DNA of 64,000 nt from Chryseobacterium capnotolerans (GTDB taxonomy: Bacteria > Bacteroidota > Bacteroidia > Flavobacteriales > Weeksellaceae). Positions 26,009 to 34,545 of this stretch are shown piece after piece. The DNA lies in NCBI RefSeq assembly GCF_021278965.1, contig NZ_CP065589.1, forward strand, positions 5,027,001-5,091,000, given 5' to 3'. A model generated the notes under the pieces. That model saw only the letters and a program-made list of their open reading frames with translations. It was not told the origin of the DNA and ran no database searches. The position numbers and the translations under genes are program-made. Each line of letters begins with the position of its first letter. Position 1 is the stretch's first letter.

Positions 26009-27349
26009 TTATAAAGATGATAAATACACTAAATTTTGGTTGTCGGAATTAGCACCTACAGCTTCCAAGCTGGTATTGTAGGTGGCAATGCAGTCGTCAA
26101 TCATTGTTTGTTTTTCCGTTCTTGACACTGCTATTTTTTCACCGATAAAAGTGATCCAGCCCTGAACATATTCCGAAGCGTAAAGTTTGTAATCTTTGGT
26201 CGGAATAATTACGCCGTCAATAATATTCTGAAGCTCTTCTATTCTGCCTCGGGTTTTGATAACAGTTTCTTTTATCATTCCGATGTTGGAAAGGATTTCT
26301 TCTATTTCTTTTTTTAGAATATTGACTTTATCCTGAAAGAATTCAATTCTCTTCAGTCTGATTTCCTGTTCATTTTTAATCTTATCTTTTTCACGGTGTT
26401 CTTTCATTACAAAATCAAAGACCAATCCCCAAATAATATAGACAATAAACCCTGCGAAAATTATTCCCCAAAACTGAATTTTGGTAAAAGCAATTTTAAT
26501 ATCAAAGGGTGGAGATTCAAAAGTTTTGTTTAATTCATACAATTTTGACTCAATTTCGTAGGCTAAAATGCAGTCGAAAATAAATGTTACGATAAATAAT
26601 AAACCAAGCTTGATATAGTTGGCTCTCGTTTTATTCTCCCAGAACATGTGAATCAAGTAACCCAATCCTAGGAATACAAAGGGAATCAAGGTGACAAATG
26701 CTCCTTCAATAACTCCTTCGTTCCATGCTTTGCTGAAGGCCTGCGCATCTAAAACACTTTGGATAATTGTACTTTTTGCATCAAAACTTTTAAAAAATGC
26801 CGAATAAGAAGTTGAGATATAGAATGTTCCTAAATATAAGGTGATGGGAATTAAAAGAAAAAGTCCGATCCAGAATTTTGCAGAAGCTCCTCTTGTCGCT
26901 TTTATATTATATTTTTCTGGGTTTCTAGGAAGATCAAGGATCTCAGCTTTTAATGTTTCAATGGTATGCTGATGATTCTCAATTTCAGTGTTCTTGTTTT
27001 GTAATTGTTCTTCTTTGGTCTCCTGTGAAACGAATAAAGCTTTGATTTCAGTTTCCCGGTTTTTCTGTTCGTTTACATAGGATTCTTTAAGATTTTTCTG
27101 TTTTTCAACCATTTCTTTTTCTTCATTCTGAAATTTTGAATAAACGGCATCCAAACATATAGATAGGGTCGAGTGATTTCCGCTGGTTCGCGAGCTGTCC
27201 CTGTAACCCGATTCGTGGTAGGTCCTTTTTCGGGTTTCTTCGAAAGATTCATCACCCGGAATGACATCACTTTTAGGAAGCTGTTCCGGTTGATGTTCTA
27301 TGGGAACGGATTTTAGTTTAAATAAATTTTTTATACTGGTGGTATCCAT
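26009..27349 (-). CDS. Coiled-coil multi-pass membrane protein, unknown family
   Basis: The 446-residue protein has a polar N-terminus, a coiled coil (about residues 75-145, rich in Glu/Lys/Gln), and four membrane helices (roughly 159-182, 222-242, 250-271, 297-318). A second coiled coil (about 320-385) and a soluble C-terminus follow. I do not recognise the family. The layout suits an inner-membrane scaffold that bridges cytosolic partners. It sits between a TerB-like protein and a VWA-like lipoprotein in one operon; those neighbours hint at a TerB/VWA-type envelope complex, which is inference. Confidence 0.75.
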   Translation of the reverse strand: MDTTSIKNLFKLKSVPIEHQPEQLPKSDVIPGDESFEETRKRTYHESGYRDSSRTSGNHSTLSICLDAVYSKFQNEEKEMVEKQKNLKESYVNEQKNRETEIKALFVSQETKEEQLQNKNTEIENHQHTIETLKAEILDLPRNPEKYNIKATRGASAKFWIGLFLLIPITLYLGTFYISTSYSAFFKSFDAKSTIIQSVLDAQAFSKAWNEGVIEGAFVTLIPFVFLGLGYLIHMFWENKTRANYIKLGLLFIVTFIFDCILAYEIESKLYELNKTFESPPFDIKIAFTKIQFWGIIFAGFIVYIIWGLVFDFVMKEHREKDKIKNEQEIRLKRIEFFQDKVNILKKEIEEILSNIGMIKETVIKTRGRIEELQNIIDGVIIPTKDYKLYASEYVQGWITFIGEKIAVSRTEKQTMIDDCIATYNTSLEAVGANSDNQNLVYLSSL

Positions 27350-27354
27350 GATGA

Positions 27355-27762
27355 TTAGTTTTTTAATTCATATAAAATTTCGCTTTTGTTCTTGCCGATT
27401 TTTATGGCTTCAATGAGGTAATCTACAATAGCTGTTGTATTTTCTTCCAGAAAACCGAACATCAGAACATACTTTTGTATGGCAGAGTATTCATTCGGAG
27501 AAACGATGCCGTCAGCCCAGATCATGACGGTGAGGTCATAGAGGTAATCCACTTTTTCTTCAATCGTTTGCGGAACCAATGATTTTAGATTGATCGGGTT
27601 TAAAAGGATCTCATCCAAATTTTTTGATGAGATACCTCTTTCTTCAGCACATTTGTAAAGCATTTTCAGCTCTAATGCACTGAAATCGTCATCACAGATT
27701 GCCATTTGATACAGCCTTAAAAAATGAGCTTTGAGGTTTTCTGTTATTTGATTGTTTTCCAT
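27355..27762 (-). CDS. TerB-like domain protein
   Basis: The 135-residue, all-helical protein contains two TerB-like helix-loop units. MAICDDDFSALELKMLYKCA (about residues 17-36) and WADGIVSPNEYSAIQKYV (about 92-109) both have the acidic loop before a helix typical of TerB. TerB-domain proteins often associate with membrane complexes in stress and phage-defence settings; the exact role is unknown. It lies 8 bp after the DUF6804 gene and 5 bp before the coiled-coil membrane protein. Confidence 0.7.
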   Translation of the reverse strand: MENNQITENLKAHFLRLYQMAICDDDFSALELKMLYKCAEERGISSKNLDEILLNPINLKSLVPQTIEEKVDYLYDLTVMIWADGIVSPNEYSAIQKYVLMFGFLEENTTAIVDYLIEAIKIGKNKSEILYELKN

Positions 27763-27770
27763 AATGGTTG

Positions 27771-28174
27771 TTACTCTTGTTTTGTTGTTTTAGGATTAAT
27801 AATTCTGTCTCTGGAGACAGTTCTCTGGTGTATGGGAGGTGAGTGCTCTGAGGTTTCTTCGGCAGTTTCTTCTTCTTTTTTGTATGCTCTTTTCTTTCTA
27901 TGAAGTTAATGAGTAAGAATAAAGCTCCTGTTATCGTATCTATCGGGATCCAAATGCTTTTCCGATACAGATAAATAGGGAAAACGGGATTGAAAAGAAT
28001 GAGGATAACCAGAAAAATTATACTGAAATAGTGCTGCCTGGAACTCAATGTATTGTATAAAACCAGTAAGGCTCCAAGAGAAACAAGAATTCTGAGGAAA
28101 GTATAATATTCTATGGGAAGTCTGAAAATGCCGATGAAACAACATAACGCACAAAAGGTGAGAAATGGTTTCAT
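27771..28174 (-). CDS. DUF6804-like small membrane protein (probable frameshift)
   Basis: The N-terminal 90 residues form four hydrophobic helices as in DUF6804 proteins. As written, the frame runs on into the TerB-like gene with an implausible basic tail and stops at 27692. One missing A near 27890-27893 (coding strand) would instead continue as an acidic tail, KKEEETAEETSEHSPP, ending in RDRIINPKTTKQE at 27771, 8 bp before the next start. That gives 134 residues and a normal gene junction, so I annotate the corrected span. The function is unknown. Confidence 0.7.
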
Positions 28175-28184
28175 AAAAGTTTAT

Positions 28185-28400
28185 TTAAAATCCTGTTTTG
28201 AGATTGTATTTATAATTAAAACGGCTTTCAGACATAAAAATAAAGACGAAGAAATCAAATAATGCAATTAAGGCAGGAATAAAGGTCCAACAAAACACCA
28301 GGTAAAGTATTCCCATAACATTTTGACCTAAGTAAAATCTGTGAATGCCCAATCCTCCAAGGAAAAATGCGAGTAGGGCGGTGGTAGATTTTGATTTCAT
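28185..28400 (-). CDS. TM2 domain-containing protein
   Basis: The 71-residue protein is a TM2 domain: two membrane helices with the signature LGGLGIHRFYLGQ between them, where a DRF-like turn is replaced by HRF, then GILYLVFCWTFIPALIALFDF. TM2 proteins are small inner-membrane proteins with no fixed biochemical role. It starts 3 bp downstream of the PH-SHOCT gene, and such pairings are common in bacteria. Confidence 0.88.
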   Translation of the reverse strand: MKSKSTTALLAFFLGGLGIHRFYLGQNVMGILYLVFCWTFIPALIALFDFFVFIFMSESRFNYKYNLKTGF

Positions 28401-28403
28401 AAT

Positions 28404-29030
28404 TTAAACTCTAGATAAGATTTCGTTCTTTTTTATTTCAAATTCTTCAGGAGAAATTATTCCATTCTCTTTCAAGTCTTTTAACTTCTGTAATAAGGCA
28501 AAAGGATCTTCATTCTCTATCAATAGTGGTTTTTTCTCCTGTTCAAATTGTTGAGGGTGGGTGATAATAGGTGTGGCATTATTTACGGTAACGCCCCCTG
28601 CGGAAGCTCTTAATGTTTCAAGATTTTTTTCTCTTCTTAACCCCCGCATTCTTTCTTCTACTTCCTGTGCAAACTGATACAGTTTTCTTGCTTGGTTTTT
28701 AGGGAGATAATCCATCATATTAATATAGTTTTTCGTTGTTCTCATTGTAAAAGTTGAGCCAACAATTCCTTCTTTGATATGACAATCAGCTATATCCACC
28801 CAATTATAATCCTGAAAATCCATTGACAAACCGAAGGTTTTCGGCCTGCAGAAAATAATTCTTCTGTTGGTTAGAGCAATACAATCAGGAGATAAATTGA
28901 TCACAGGTTTCTTCTGAACAGCTATATATTCTACAAATTCTTGTGAGGTAAGTAAACTGTTGATTCTTCCTAAAAGCTTTTCAACAGCTTGAGGATCCTG
29001 TTCTTCATTTAAAAATTTCTTTAAGTTCAT
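28404..29030 (-). CDS. PH domain and SHOCT domain protein
   Basis: The 208-residue protein has a bacterial PH-like domain (about residues 30-125, with CIALTNRRIIFCRPK and VDIADCHIKEGIVGSTF). A linker follows, then a C-terminal SHOCT motif (about 178-208, LQKLKDLKENGIISPEEFE). SHOCT segments mediate oligomerisation in small membrane-linked proteins. There is no signal peptide, so it is likely cytosolic and peripheral to the membrane. Part of the ten-gene operon. Confidence 0.85.
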   Translation of the reverse strand: MNLKKFLNEEQDPQAVEKLLGRINSLLTSQEFVEYIAVQKKPVINLSPDCIALTNRRIIFCRPKTFGLSMDFQDYNWVDIADCHIKEGIVGSTFTMRTTKNYINMMDYLPKNQARKLYQFAQEVEERMRGLRREKNLETLRASAGGVTVNNATPIITHPQQFEQEKKPLLIENEDPFALLQKLKDLKENGIISPEEFEIKKNEILSRV

Positions 29031-29047
29031 ATTATTTTGTTTTTTGA

Positions 29048-29572
29048 TTATTTTACATCTTTATTGAAAACAAATCCTACTTTTCCACTTGATTTCACCT
29101 GTACTTTATACCATGATCCTTCCTTTGAGAGCTGTATTAGTTTGGCGTCTTTAGGAGCTTTTGTTATTACTTTAGATTTAAAAGTGGGCTTCTCATAAAC
29201 ATTTGTTGTTGCAATGCCTGCAATATATCTGTTGTTAGAGTTAAGATTGATGTTTACCTTATCAATAAATACTTTTGGAGGCTTGCCGTTATGGGGCTTT
29301 GAAGATCTGTAGGAGTCCGGGGATTTATGTTTTTTAGACTTGCCTTTCGAGGGGATCCTCGAAGAAGAGCTTTTTCCTGAAGATCCACCACGGCAGACAC
29401 CACAAGTTCCACCACTGCTACAATGTCCGCATCCTGAACAATTTGAACAAGCTGTACAATAAGCAGAACCTGTACATCTTCCGCCATGTCCTACATTGTC
29501 ATTGGCTTTAAAACAGGAATTTAAAATAAATATGCTGAAGGTAAGTATGATAAATGAGATTAGTTTTTTCAT
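29048..29572 (-). CDS. Cys-rich lipoprotein with SH3-like domain
   Basis: The 174-residue product has a lipobox LNSC (Cys20). A compact cluster of eight cysteines follows between residues 33 and 60, mostly spaced as C-x2-C. A basic Ser/Lys linker leads to a C-terminal bacterial SH3-like domain (about 112-172, TTNVYEKPTFKSK and GSWYKVQVKSSGKVGFV). SH3 domains of this kind often bind peptidoglycan or envelope proteins. The Cys cluster could bind metal or form disulfides. Operon neighbours are PH-SHOCT and an HsdR-N-like nuclease. Confidence 0.8.
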   Translation of the reverse strand: MKKLISFIILTFSIFILNSCFKANDNVGHGGRCTGSAYCTACSNCSGCGHCSSGGTCGVCRGGSSGKSSSSRIPSKGKSKKHKSPDSYRSSKPHNGKPPKVFIDKVNINLNSNNRYIAGIATTNVYEKPTFKSKVITKAPKDAKLIQLSKEGSWYKVQVKSSGKVGFVFNKDVK

Positions 29573-29584
29573 GATGAGTAATTT

Positions 29585-30655
29585 TTATGCATAATTTTCC
29601 AGCGTCAGATGAAGCTGATTTCTGTAATTATATATTTCATCAAGGGTATTCAATAAAACCTTTTCACCAGCTTCTTTTCCGTTGTGGAAAGTTTCCAGAT
29701 ATTTATTCGTTGTATTAAAATGCAGTCTGCAAAGCGGTTTTCTGTTGTTGTCATCCAACAGGATACCGAAGTAGGATAAAGTATCCCGGTAGGCAATTCT
29801 CGAAGAAGGAATTTTCTCTCTCAGAATTGCTTTTACAATCTGAAAACCTTCCAGCTCTTCTTCTGTGGTGACAATTTTAGAATCATTATTTTGATCAATA
29901 GGCTGTGATGTTTTCACATCGTCTTCCTTTTGTTCTATCTGCTCATTGATGCTCAATGCAGACTTTAGCCGGAAACTGATCGATTCATTAATAGAAGTCG
30001 TCAATGCTTTTTTAGCATATTCTTTGAACGATATCATTCTGTTGGCTGTTAAAGGTTTTTCAAAGAAACGGTTCACCAGAAGTTTTACCAATTCATCAGA
30101 TGGGTTTTCAATTTCTTTTTCGAATTCTTTTCTGATGGCTTTGATATACTTTAATGCTTCTGCAGAATCAAGAATACTTTCAAGGTTATAGTCTTTTTTG
30201 GTGAAACTTTCCAGAATTTTGATGGAACTGTCTTTCAGATCTTCAATATTGATAGTGAAAAACGGTTTTTCATCCATAATATTGGGCTTTTCCAGATCTG
30301 TATAAAAGTTATAAACGATACCATTGGTCAACACTCCGAATCTTGTTTTGGAAACATGATAATATCTGTGAAGCTGTGAATTATGAGCATCGGCACTTTC
30401 TTTCCAATGCTTACATTCAATAATGAAGATGGGCTCATCATTATTTTTGATCACATAATCTACCTTTTCTCCTTTTTTTGTTCCGATATCACAGACATGC
30501 TCCGGAACCACTTCCGTAGGATTGAAAATATCATAGCCCAGGATTTGTATGAAAGGCATTACGAAAGCATTTTTTGTGGCTTCTTCTGTTCCTATCTGGT
30601 CTTTAAGGCCTATTACTTTCTGGTGCAGCTGCTCAAGTTTAATTTTAAGATCCAT
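29585..30655 (-). CDS. HsdR N-terminal-type restriction endonuclease-like protein
   Basis: The 356-residue protein has the N-terminal nuclease domain seen in type I restriction HsdR subunits and in stand-alone COG4748-type proteins. Visible are TEEATKNAFVMPFIQILGYD, the catalytic KVDYVIK with Asp, and IFIIECKHWKE with the E-x-K pair. The C-terminal half (about 170-356) is helical then a small domain with FGILLDDNNRKPLCRLHFN. No HsdM, HsdS or helicase domain is nearby, so this is not a type I system. Its place in an envelope-protein operon is unusual. Confidence 0.82.
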   Translation of the reverse strand: MDLKIKLEQLHQKVIGLKDQIGTEEATKNAFVMPFIQILGYDIFNPTEVVPEHVCDIGTKKGEKVDYVIKNNDEPIFIIECKHWKESADAHNSQLHRYYHVSKTRFGVLTNGIVYNFYTDLEKPNIMDEKPFFTINIEDLKDSSIKILESFTKKDYNLESILDSAEALKYIKAIRKEFEKEIENPSDELVKLLVNRFFEKPLTANRMISFKEYAKKALTTSINESISFRLKSALSINEQIEQKEDDVKTSQPIDQNNDSKIVTTEEELEGFQIVKAILREKIPSSRIAYRDTLSYFGILLDDNNRKPLCRLHFNTTNKYLETFHNGKEAGEKVLLNTLDEIYNYRNQLHLTLENYA

Positions 30656-30660
30656 AGTTT

Positions 30661-30999
30661 TTAATTTTTTAAAGTTTCATCAACGATTTCTGCTGCCGGA
30701 GCATTTGATTTTACAGAAGCTATACCATTTTCCATTCCGGATTTTGAACTGTACATCTGGCTGTTTCCGATAATTTCACCGTTTCTAGCTTTTAACACGA
30801 AATAGTCTTTTCCATTTTTTGCAAGTCTTCTGTCGTATCTTGAAAGATCCTGAGAATTGACTTTTACAGATTTGATACCTTTCTGGCAGGATGCTTTCTG
30901 AACATATCCTTCACTGGTTAAAATAATTTCACCGTTTCCGGCTTTCAGATTAAACTGATACTCTTTGTTGACTCTTTGTGTGATTACGAATTTTCCCAT
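30661..30999 (-). CDS. YegP family protein (DUF1508)
   Basis: The 112-residue protein contains two tandem DUF1508 repeats: YQFNLKAGNGEIILTSEGY (about 14-32) and YFVLKARNGEIIGNSQMYSS (about 66-85), each followed by a xxGIxSVK element. The family is widespread and small, of unknown biochemical role. It begins 22 bp downstream of the small Cys/His gene and ends 5 bp before the nuclease gene. Confidence 0.9.
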   Translation of the reverse strand: MGKFVITQRVNKEYQFNLKAGNGEIILTSEGYVQKASCQKGIKSVKVNSQDLSRYDRRLAKNGKDYFVLKARNGEIIGNSQMYSSKSGMENGIASVKSNAPAAEIVDETLKN

Positions 31000-31021
31000 G
31001 ATTAACTTTTCTTATTTAACT

Positions 31022-31243
31022 TTAACTTGTATGACATGCGTTTGAACAATAATAACACCCGTTGATATTGTTTCTTTGAACTGGGAATCGTCTTTTCGCT
31101 TCATTTACTGCTTCCTGGCAAGTATAAAAACTGCCTAAATAAATTCGGTTTTCAGGAGATGGTAAAAATTGACATGAACTTTCGTGCACTTCATAGTCTC
31201 CATTAGACTGTTGATTCTTATTAAGATAATATTCCTTTTTCAT
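31022..31243 (-). CDS. Small Cys/His protein, first gene of the operon
   Basis: The 73-residue protein has VHESSC (His20, Cys24), Cys42, and a C-terminal NGCYYCSNACH (Cys63, Cys66, Cys70, His71). This looks like a small zinc- or metal-binding fold. I do not recognise a named family. It is the first gene after the operator-controlled promoter (operator 57 nt upstream of the ATG) and opens a run of ten same-strand genes ending at 25099, all closely spaced. Confidence 0.75.
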   Translation of the reverse strand: MKKEYYLNKNQQSNGDYEVHESSCQFLPSPENRIYLGSFYTCQEAVNEAKRRFPVQRNNINGCYYCSNACHTS

Positions 31244-31270
31244 AATAAAATTGTTTATTGTTTAACAGTC

Positions 31271-31315
31271 CAAAAATATGAGCATTAAATTTTGGTCTGT
31301 TACGGGTTTCCGTAA
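31271..31315 (-). promoter_or_regulatory. Operator-promoter 1 (ten-gene operon)
   Basis: On the minus strand the inverted repeat TTACGG-AAAC-CCGTAA (31300-31315) is followed, after exactly 21 nt, by the -7 element TATTTTTG (31271-31278). The ATG at 31243 lies 27 nt further. No TTG -33 box is present in the spacer, consistent with an activator site. Confidence 0.7.
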
Positions 31316-31324
31316 AACGGGCAA

Positions 31325-31357
31325 AAAATAAAAAAACCTTTCAAAAAATTTGAAAGG
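31325..31357 (-). terminator. Terminator of response regulator 1
   Basis: A CCTTTCAAA / TTTGAAAGG stem is followed on the minus strand by a long T run. It lies 24 bp after the stop codon at 31381 and separates the regulator from the operon promoter. Confidence 0.85.
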
Positions 31358-31380
31358 CTGTACGTAAAATGAATTGTGTA

Positions 31381-32046
31381 TTATATAATCCCGATGTCTT
31401 TGCAGAAGGCTACCAGCTGTTCATTGCTGTTGATTTCAAGGTCTTCCTTCAGACTGTTTAATCTTTTCTCAACGCTGCTCAGGCTGGAGGGTTTAATATT
31501 TCTTTCGTCGAGGTGGGCAGGAATGTTTTTCTGTAAGATTCCCTTAGAAAGAAGAGAGACAAGAGTAATGTCGAATGTAGAAAACTCATAGCTGTTGAAC
31601 TTTTTCATATCCTGCTTCAGATCAAAAGATAAATAATTTTCGCCAATGTATGCGGATGCAATCGCCTTTTTCAGTTCTTTTGAATCGTTTCTGGCTTTAC
31701 GGATATATCCATTGATTTCATAATCTGAAAAGAGATTTTCTATTACACCCGTTTTATGTTCCGCTGAAAATACAATAACTTTCAAATCAGGCTGTATCTC
31801 TTTTGCTCTTCTGATGAGTTCTTTTCCGTCTTTAAGGTTTTGATCATGATGATCTTCTTCATAATACAGATCTGTAATCAACAGGTCATAAGGATATTTT
31901 TCCCGTAATGCTTTCTGAATTTTTCCTATAGCATCATCACAATAATATACATAATCTACCGTGGGAATATTCAGTTCCTCAAGGGTTTTCTGAACAGAAA
32001 TATTGATGCTTTCATGATCTTCGGCAATTAAAATTTTTTTGAACAT
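31381..32046 (-). CDS. Response regulator 1 (LuxR/NarL-like output)
   Basis: The 221-residue protein has a receiver domain with the acidic pair Glu9-Asp10, the likely phosphoacceptor Asp59 (YDLLITDL), a switch Ser in VIVFSAEH, and a Lys in YIRKAR. The C-terminal part (about 150-221) resembles a diverged LuxR/GerE helix-turn-helix, with LLSKGILQKNIPAHL and SVEKRLNSLKEDL. It is a close paralogue of the next upstream gene. It has its own promoter with the shared inverted repeat, so it probably regulates itself or is regulated by its twin. Confidence 0.85.
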   Translation of the reverse strand: MFKKILIAEDHESINISVQKTLEELNIPTVDYVYYCDDAIGKIQKALREKYPYDLLITDLYYEEDHHDQNLKDGKELIRRAKEIQPDLKVIVFSAEHKTGVIENLFSDYEINGYIRKARNDSKELKKAIASAYIGENYLSFDLKQDMKKFNSYEFSTFDITLVSLLSKGILQKNIPAHLDERNIKPSSLSSVEKRLNSLKEDLEINSNEQLVAFCKDIGII

Positions 32047-32082
32047 GGTTATACGGTTTAATTAAAAAATTGGTTAAGACCT

Positions 32083-32127
32083 CAAAAGTATATTCATTTA
32101 ATTTTTTGTCATTACGGGTTCACGTAA
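32083..32127 (-). promoter_or_regulatory. Operator-promoter 2 (response regulator 1)
   Basis: On the minus strand TTACGT-GAAC-CCGTAA (32112-32127) precedes the -7 element TACTTTTG (32083-32090) by exactly 21 nt. The ATG at 32046 is 36 nt further. The sequence around the operator is closely similar to operator 1 (CCC-TTTTACG on the distal side). Confidence 0.7.
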
Positions 32128-32161
32128 AAGGGACGAAAAAAATGATATTTCAGCAGGCTGA

Positions 32162-32824
32162 TCAGATGAGGCCAATATCTTTGCAGATGACGATCATCTC
32201 AATATTATTTTTTGCACCAAGACTATCCCTAAGTTCATTTAGTCTCTTTTCAATAGACCGGATGCCATAGGGGATCATTCCGTGCTCTTTCAGGCAGGTG
32301 CTTATTTCATTCTGCTTGTAGCCTTTGGCTAATAGCCCAAGCAATTTGATATCATATGCATCAAACTCGGAAGAAATATGACGCATGGCATTCAAAATTT
32401 CCTGGGGAATTACGGTCTCTCCGTTAAAGATTTTCCGTATTGTGCTTTTCAGACCTTGTCCGTCACGTCTTGCTTTGCTTACAAATCCGTCAATCTTATA
32501 GATTTTGTAAAGATCGTCAATTGTTTTTGCTTTCTTTTCAACAGAAAACACCACTACTTTTAAACCCGGCTGAACTTTTTTGGCCTCACGAATAAGTTCC
32601 TGTCCGGAATGAAGCTTCTGAGGAATATGGTCTTGGACAAACGACAGATCAGCAATAAGCAGATCATAAGGATTTTTTCTTTCAAAAGCTGTTCTAATTC
32701 TGCTTAATGCTTCATCACAATAGGTTACATAATCAAAATCAGGGATGTTTAACTCTTTTATCGTGTTCAGGATTCCCTGGTTCATGATTTCCTGATCTTC
32801 AACGATTAAAACTTTTTTGAACAT
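32162..32824 (-). CDS. Response regulator 2 (LuxR/NarL-like output)
   Basis: The 220-residue paralogue of regulator 1 has the same layout: Glu9-Asp10, phosphoacceptor Asp59 (YDLLIADL), VVVFSVEKK, a VSKAR lysine, and a diverged LuxR-like helix-turn-helix (LLAKGYKQNEISTCL, SIEKRLNELRDSL). It follows the histidine kinase gene by 10 bp, so kinase and regulator 2 form one unit. Regulator 1 is separately promoted 115 bp downstream. Confidence 0.85.
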   Translation of the reverse strand: MFKKVLIVEDQEIMNQGILNTIKELNIPDFDYVTYCDEALSRIRTAFERKNPYDLLIADLSFVQDHIPQKLHSGQELIREAKKVQPGLKVVVFSVEKKAKTIDDLYKIYKIDGFVSKARRDGQGLKSTIRKIFNGETVIPQEILNAMRHISSEFDAYDIKLLGLLAKGYKQNEISTCLKEHGMIPYGIRSIEKRLNELRDSLGAKNNIEMIVICKDIGLI

Positions 32825-32834
32825 GGCTGCATAG

Positions 32835-34475
32835 TTAGGAGACAGGGAATGAAAGATTTACCTTCAGCCCTTTTTCAATTTTCGTTTCAAAAGTAAGGGT
32901 TCCATTGATTGCTTCAATACGGGATGCCGCATTGCGTAAGCCGTTTTTATAAACAAGATCCCCCGGAATCCCTATTCCATTGTCTTTGTACTGAATTTCA
33001 AAGACATTGTTTATTTTTTCAAATTTAACCGCAACATGACTGGCCTGGCTGTGCTTTTTCATATTGACCATCAGCTCACGAACCATTTGGTAAACTTCCT
33101 CTTTTACTGTAGGTGAAACGGACTCCCAGATTGCAGGACTGTTTCCTGCGGTAAAGGTTTTTATGGTATCATTATTAAAAGAAGCGATAAGCTCTGAGAC
33201 GACTTTGCTGAACTCTTTTTCTTCTCCAATTTTATCATAGGAAATATCCCTTGATTTTTCATATACAAATTCCAATTCGTCAAGCGCTTTATCCCGGTCA
33301 AAATCTTCCTGGTTTTCGATCTTGGTCATTACCTGATAAATACCATTGGCAACCACATCATGAACTTTCTTTGACATTTTGAGCTGCGTGTTTTTTACTT
33401 CAAGTTCTTTTTCCTGTTGGAGTCTCTTTTTTCTTCTTTTATACCAAAATAGCCCTAATATTAGTATTAATGATAAGGCCGCTATACCAATATTGCGTTG
33501 TAAAATTTTAATTTCTTTTTCGGCATTATCTGTTTTAATTTTTTCAACATCAAATTTTATTAATGCAAATTGGTTTTTTGCTTTACTTCTGGCTAAAGAA
33601 ATACTATCGTTTAGTTTTTGATATTTAAGAAAAGTGCTTTTTGAATTTTCAGGGGTTTCTGCAAGTATAAGCTTTTGTAATGCTTCAATTTGGTCATCAG
33701 GACTTTTAAGTTCTTTCGAAACCAAATACATTTTTTTAGCAAAAAATAGAGCCGAATCTAGGTTATTTTCTTTAATGTAGTAATCTGCAATATGAGCATA
33801 GCTTGAGTTTTGTCCCCATCTGTCATTTTCTTTTATCCTTATGTCCAGTGATTTTTTTAATTCTGGGATAGGATTATAAGATGGATTATCTAACCATTTT
33901 GTTTTGGCCAAATTAGTAAGGGTTCTTGCGAATTCTGTTTTATTTTTGCTGGTATTTTCTAGAATTTGATTGTAAATATTTATAGCATCATTGTACTTTT
34001 TAATTTCTTGAAGAGCCTTGGCTTTATTGTTTAGATAAATTTTTGTATCTAATGGGTTATTTGAAAATTTAATGGCTAAATCATAAAATTTTAAGGCATT
34101 ATCATAGTCTTTCAGATTGTATGAGGCAATTCCAAGATTATTATAGTTGGATTTTATAAATTCGTAATTTGATACTTTTCTTTCATTAAAGTAATGTGTA
34201 GCTTCTAAGGAAGTTTCCTGTGCTCCGAAATAGTCTCCTTTTTCTGTTAAAATAATTCCTATATTTATAATACTTTTACCTGCGCCAATAGTATCATGTT
34301 TTTTAAGAAAAATATCTCTTGCTTTATAAAAATTTAATAATGCACTATCGGTATCGCCTTGATCTTTGTTTTTCCAAGCTGTTTCATAAAATGAATTGGT
34401 AATGGATTTGTGTGTTGGATGATGATCTTGGGAACAAGACAATATAAAAAAAGTAAAAAAATAAAAATTTTTCAA
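32835..34475 (-). CDS. TPR-containing sensor histidine kinase (lipoprotein-like N-terminus)
   Basis: The 546-residue protein opens with a short hydrophobic signal and a lipobox-like FILSC, then about seven TPR units (residues 28-285) predicted outside the membrane. A helix (about 320-340, AALSLILILGLFWY) leads to a coiled coil and a kinase core: H-box KKVHDVVANGIYQVM with the likely phosphohistidine, N-box NMKKHSQAS, and DNGIGIPGD. This is the HisKA_3/NarX-like type that pairs with LuxR-type regulators. The start is a TTG at 34475; no in-frame ATG is available upstream. Confidence 0.88.
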   Translation of the reverse strand: MKNFYFFTFFILSCSQDHHPTHKSITNSFYETAWKNKDQGDTDSALLNFYKARDIFLKKHDTIGAGKSIINIGIILTEKGDYFGAQETSLEATHYFNERKVSNYEFIKSNYNNLGIASYNLKDYDNALKFYDLAIKFSNNPLDTKIYLNNKAKALQEIKKYNDAINIYNQILENTSKNKTEFARTLTNLAKTKWLDNPSYNPIPELKKSLDIRIKENDRWGQNSSYAHIADYYIKENNLDSALFFAKKMYLVSKELKSPDDQIEALQKLILAETPENSKSTFLKYQKLNDSISLARSKAKNQFALIKFDVEKIKTDNAEKEIKILQRNIGIAALSLILILGLFWYKRRKKRLQQEKELEVKNTQLKMSKKVHDVVANGIYQVMTKIENQEDFDRDKALDELEFVYEKSRDISYDKIGEEKEFSKVVSELIASFNNDTIKTFTAGNSPAIWESVSPTVKEEVYQMVRELMVNMKKHSQASHVAVKFEKINNVFEIQYKDNGIGIPGDLVYKNGLRNAASRIEAINGTLTFETKIEKGLKVNLSFPVS

Positions 34476-34500
34476 TGTAATTAGTTTGAACTAAAATATA

Positions 34501-34536
34501 AAAAATAAGTGGAAGAGTAATCTTCCACTTATTTTT
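34501..34536. terminator. Perfect 16-bp stem terminator between small peptide and kinase
   Basis: AAAAATAAGTGGAAGA pairs perfectly with TCTTCCACTTATTTTT around a GTAA loop. It begins 10 bp after the stop codon of the 57-residue ORF and 26 bp before the kinase start, so it insulates the two. Confidence 0.85.
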
Positions 34537-34545
34537 TATTAATAA

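Noticed and set aside
27692..27770. Extension of the DUF6804-like gene into the TerB-like gene (basic C-terminus)
   Set aside because: A one-base correction gives an acidic tail and a clean gene junction, so the overlap looks like an artefact.
29585..30655. A type I restriction-modification system
   Set aside because: Only the N-terminal nuclease domain is present; no helicase, methylase or specificity gene is near.
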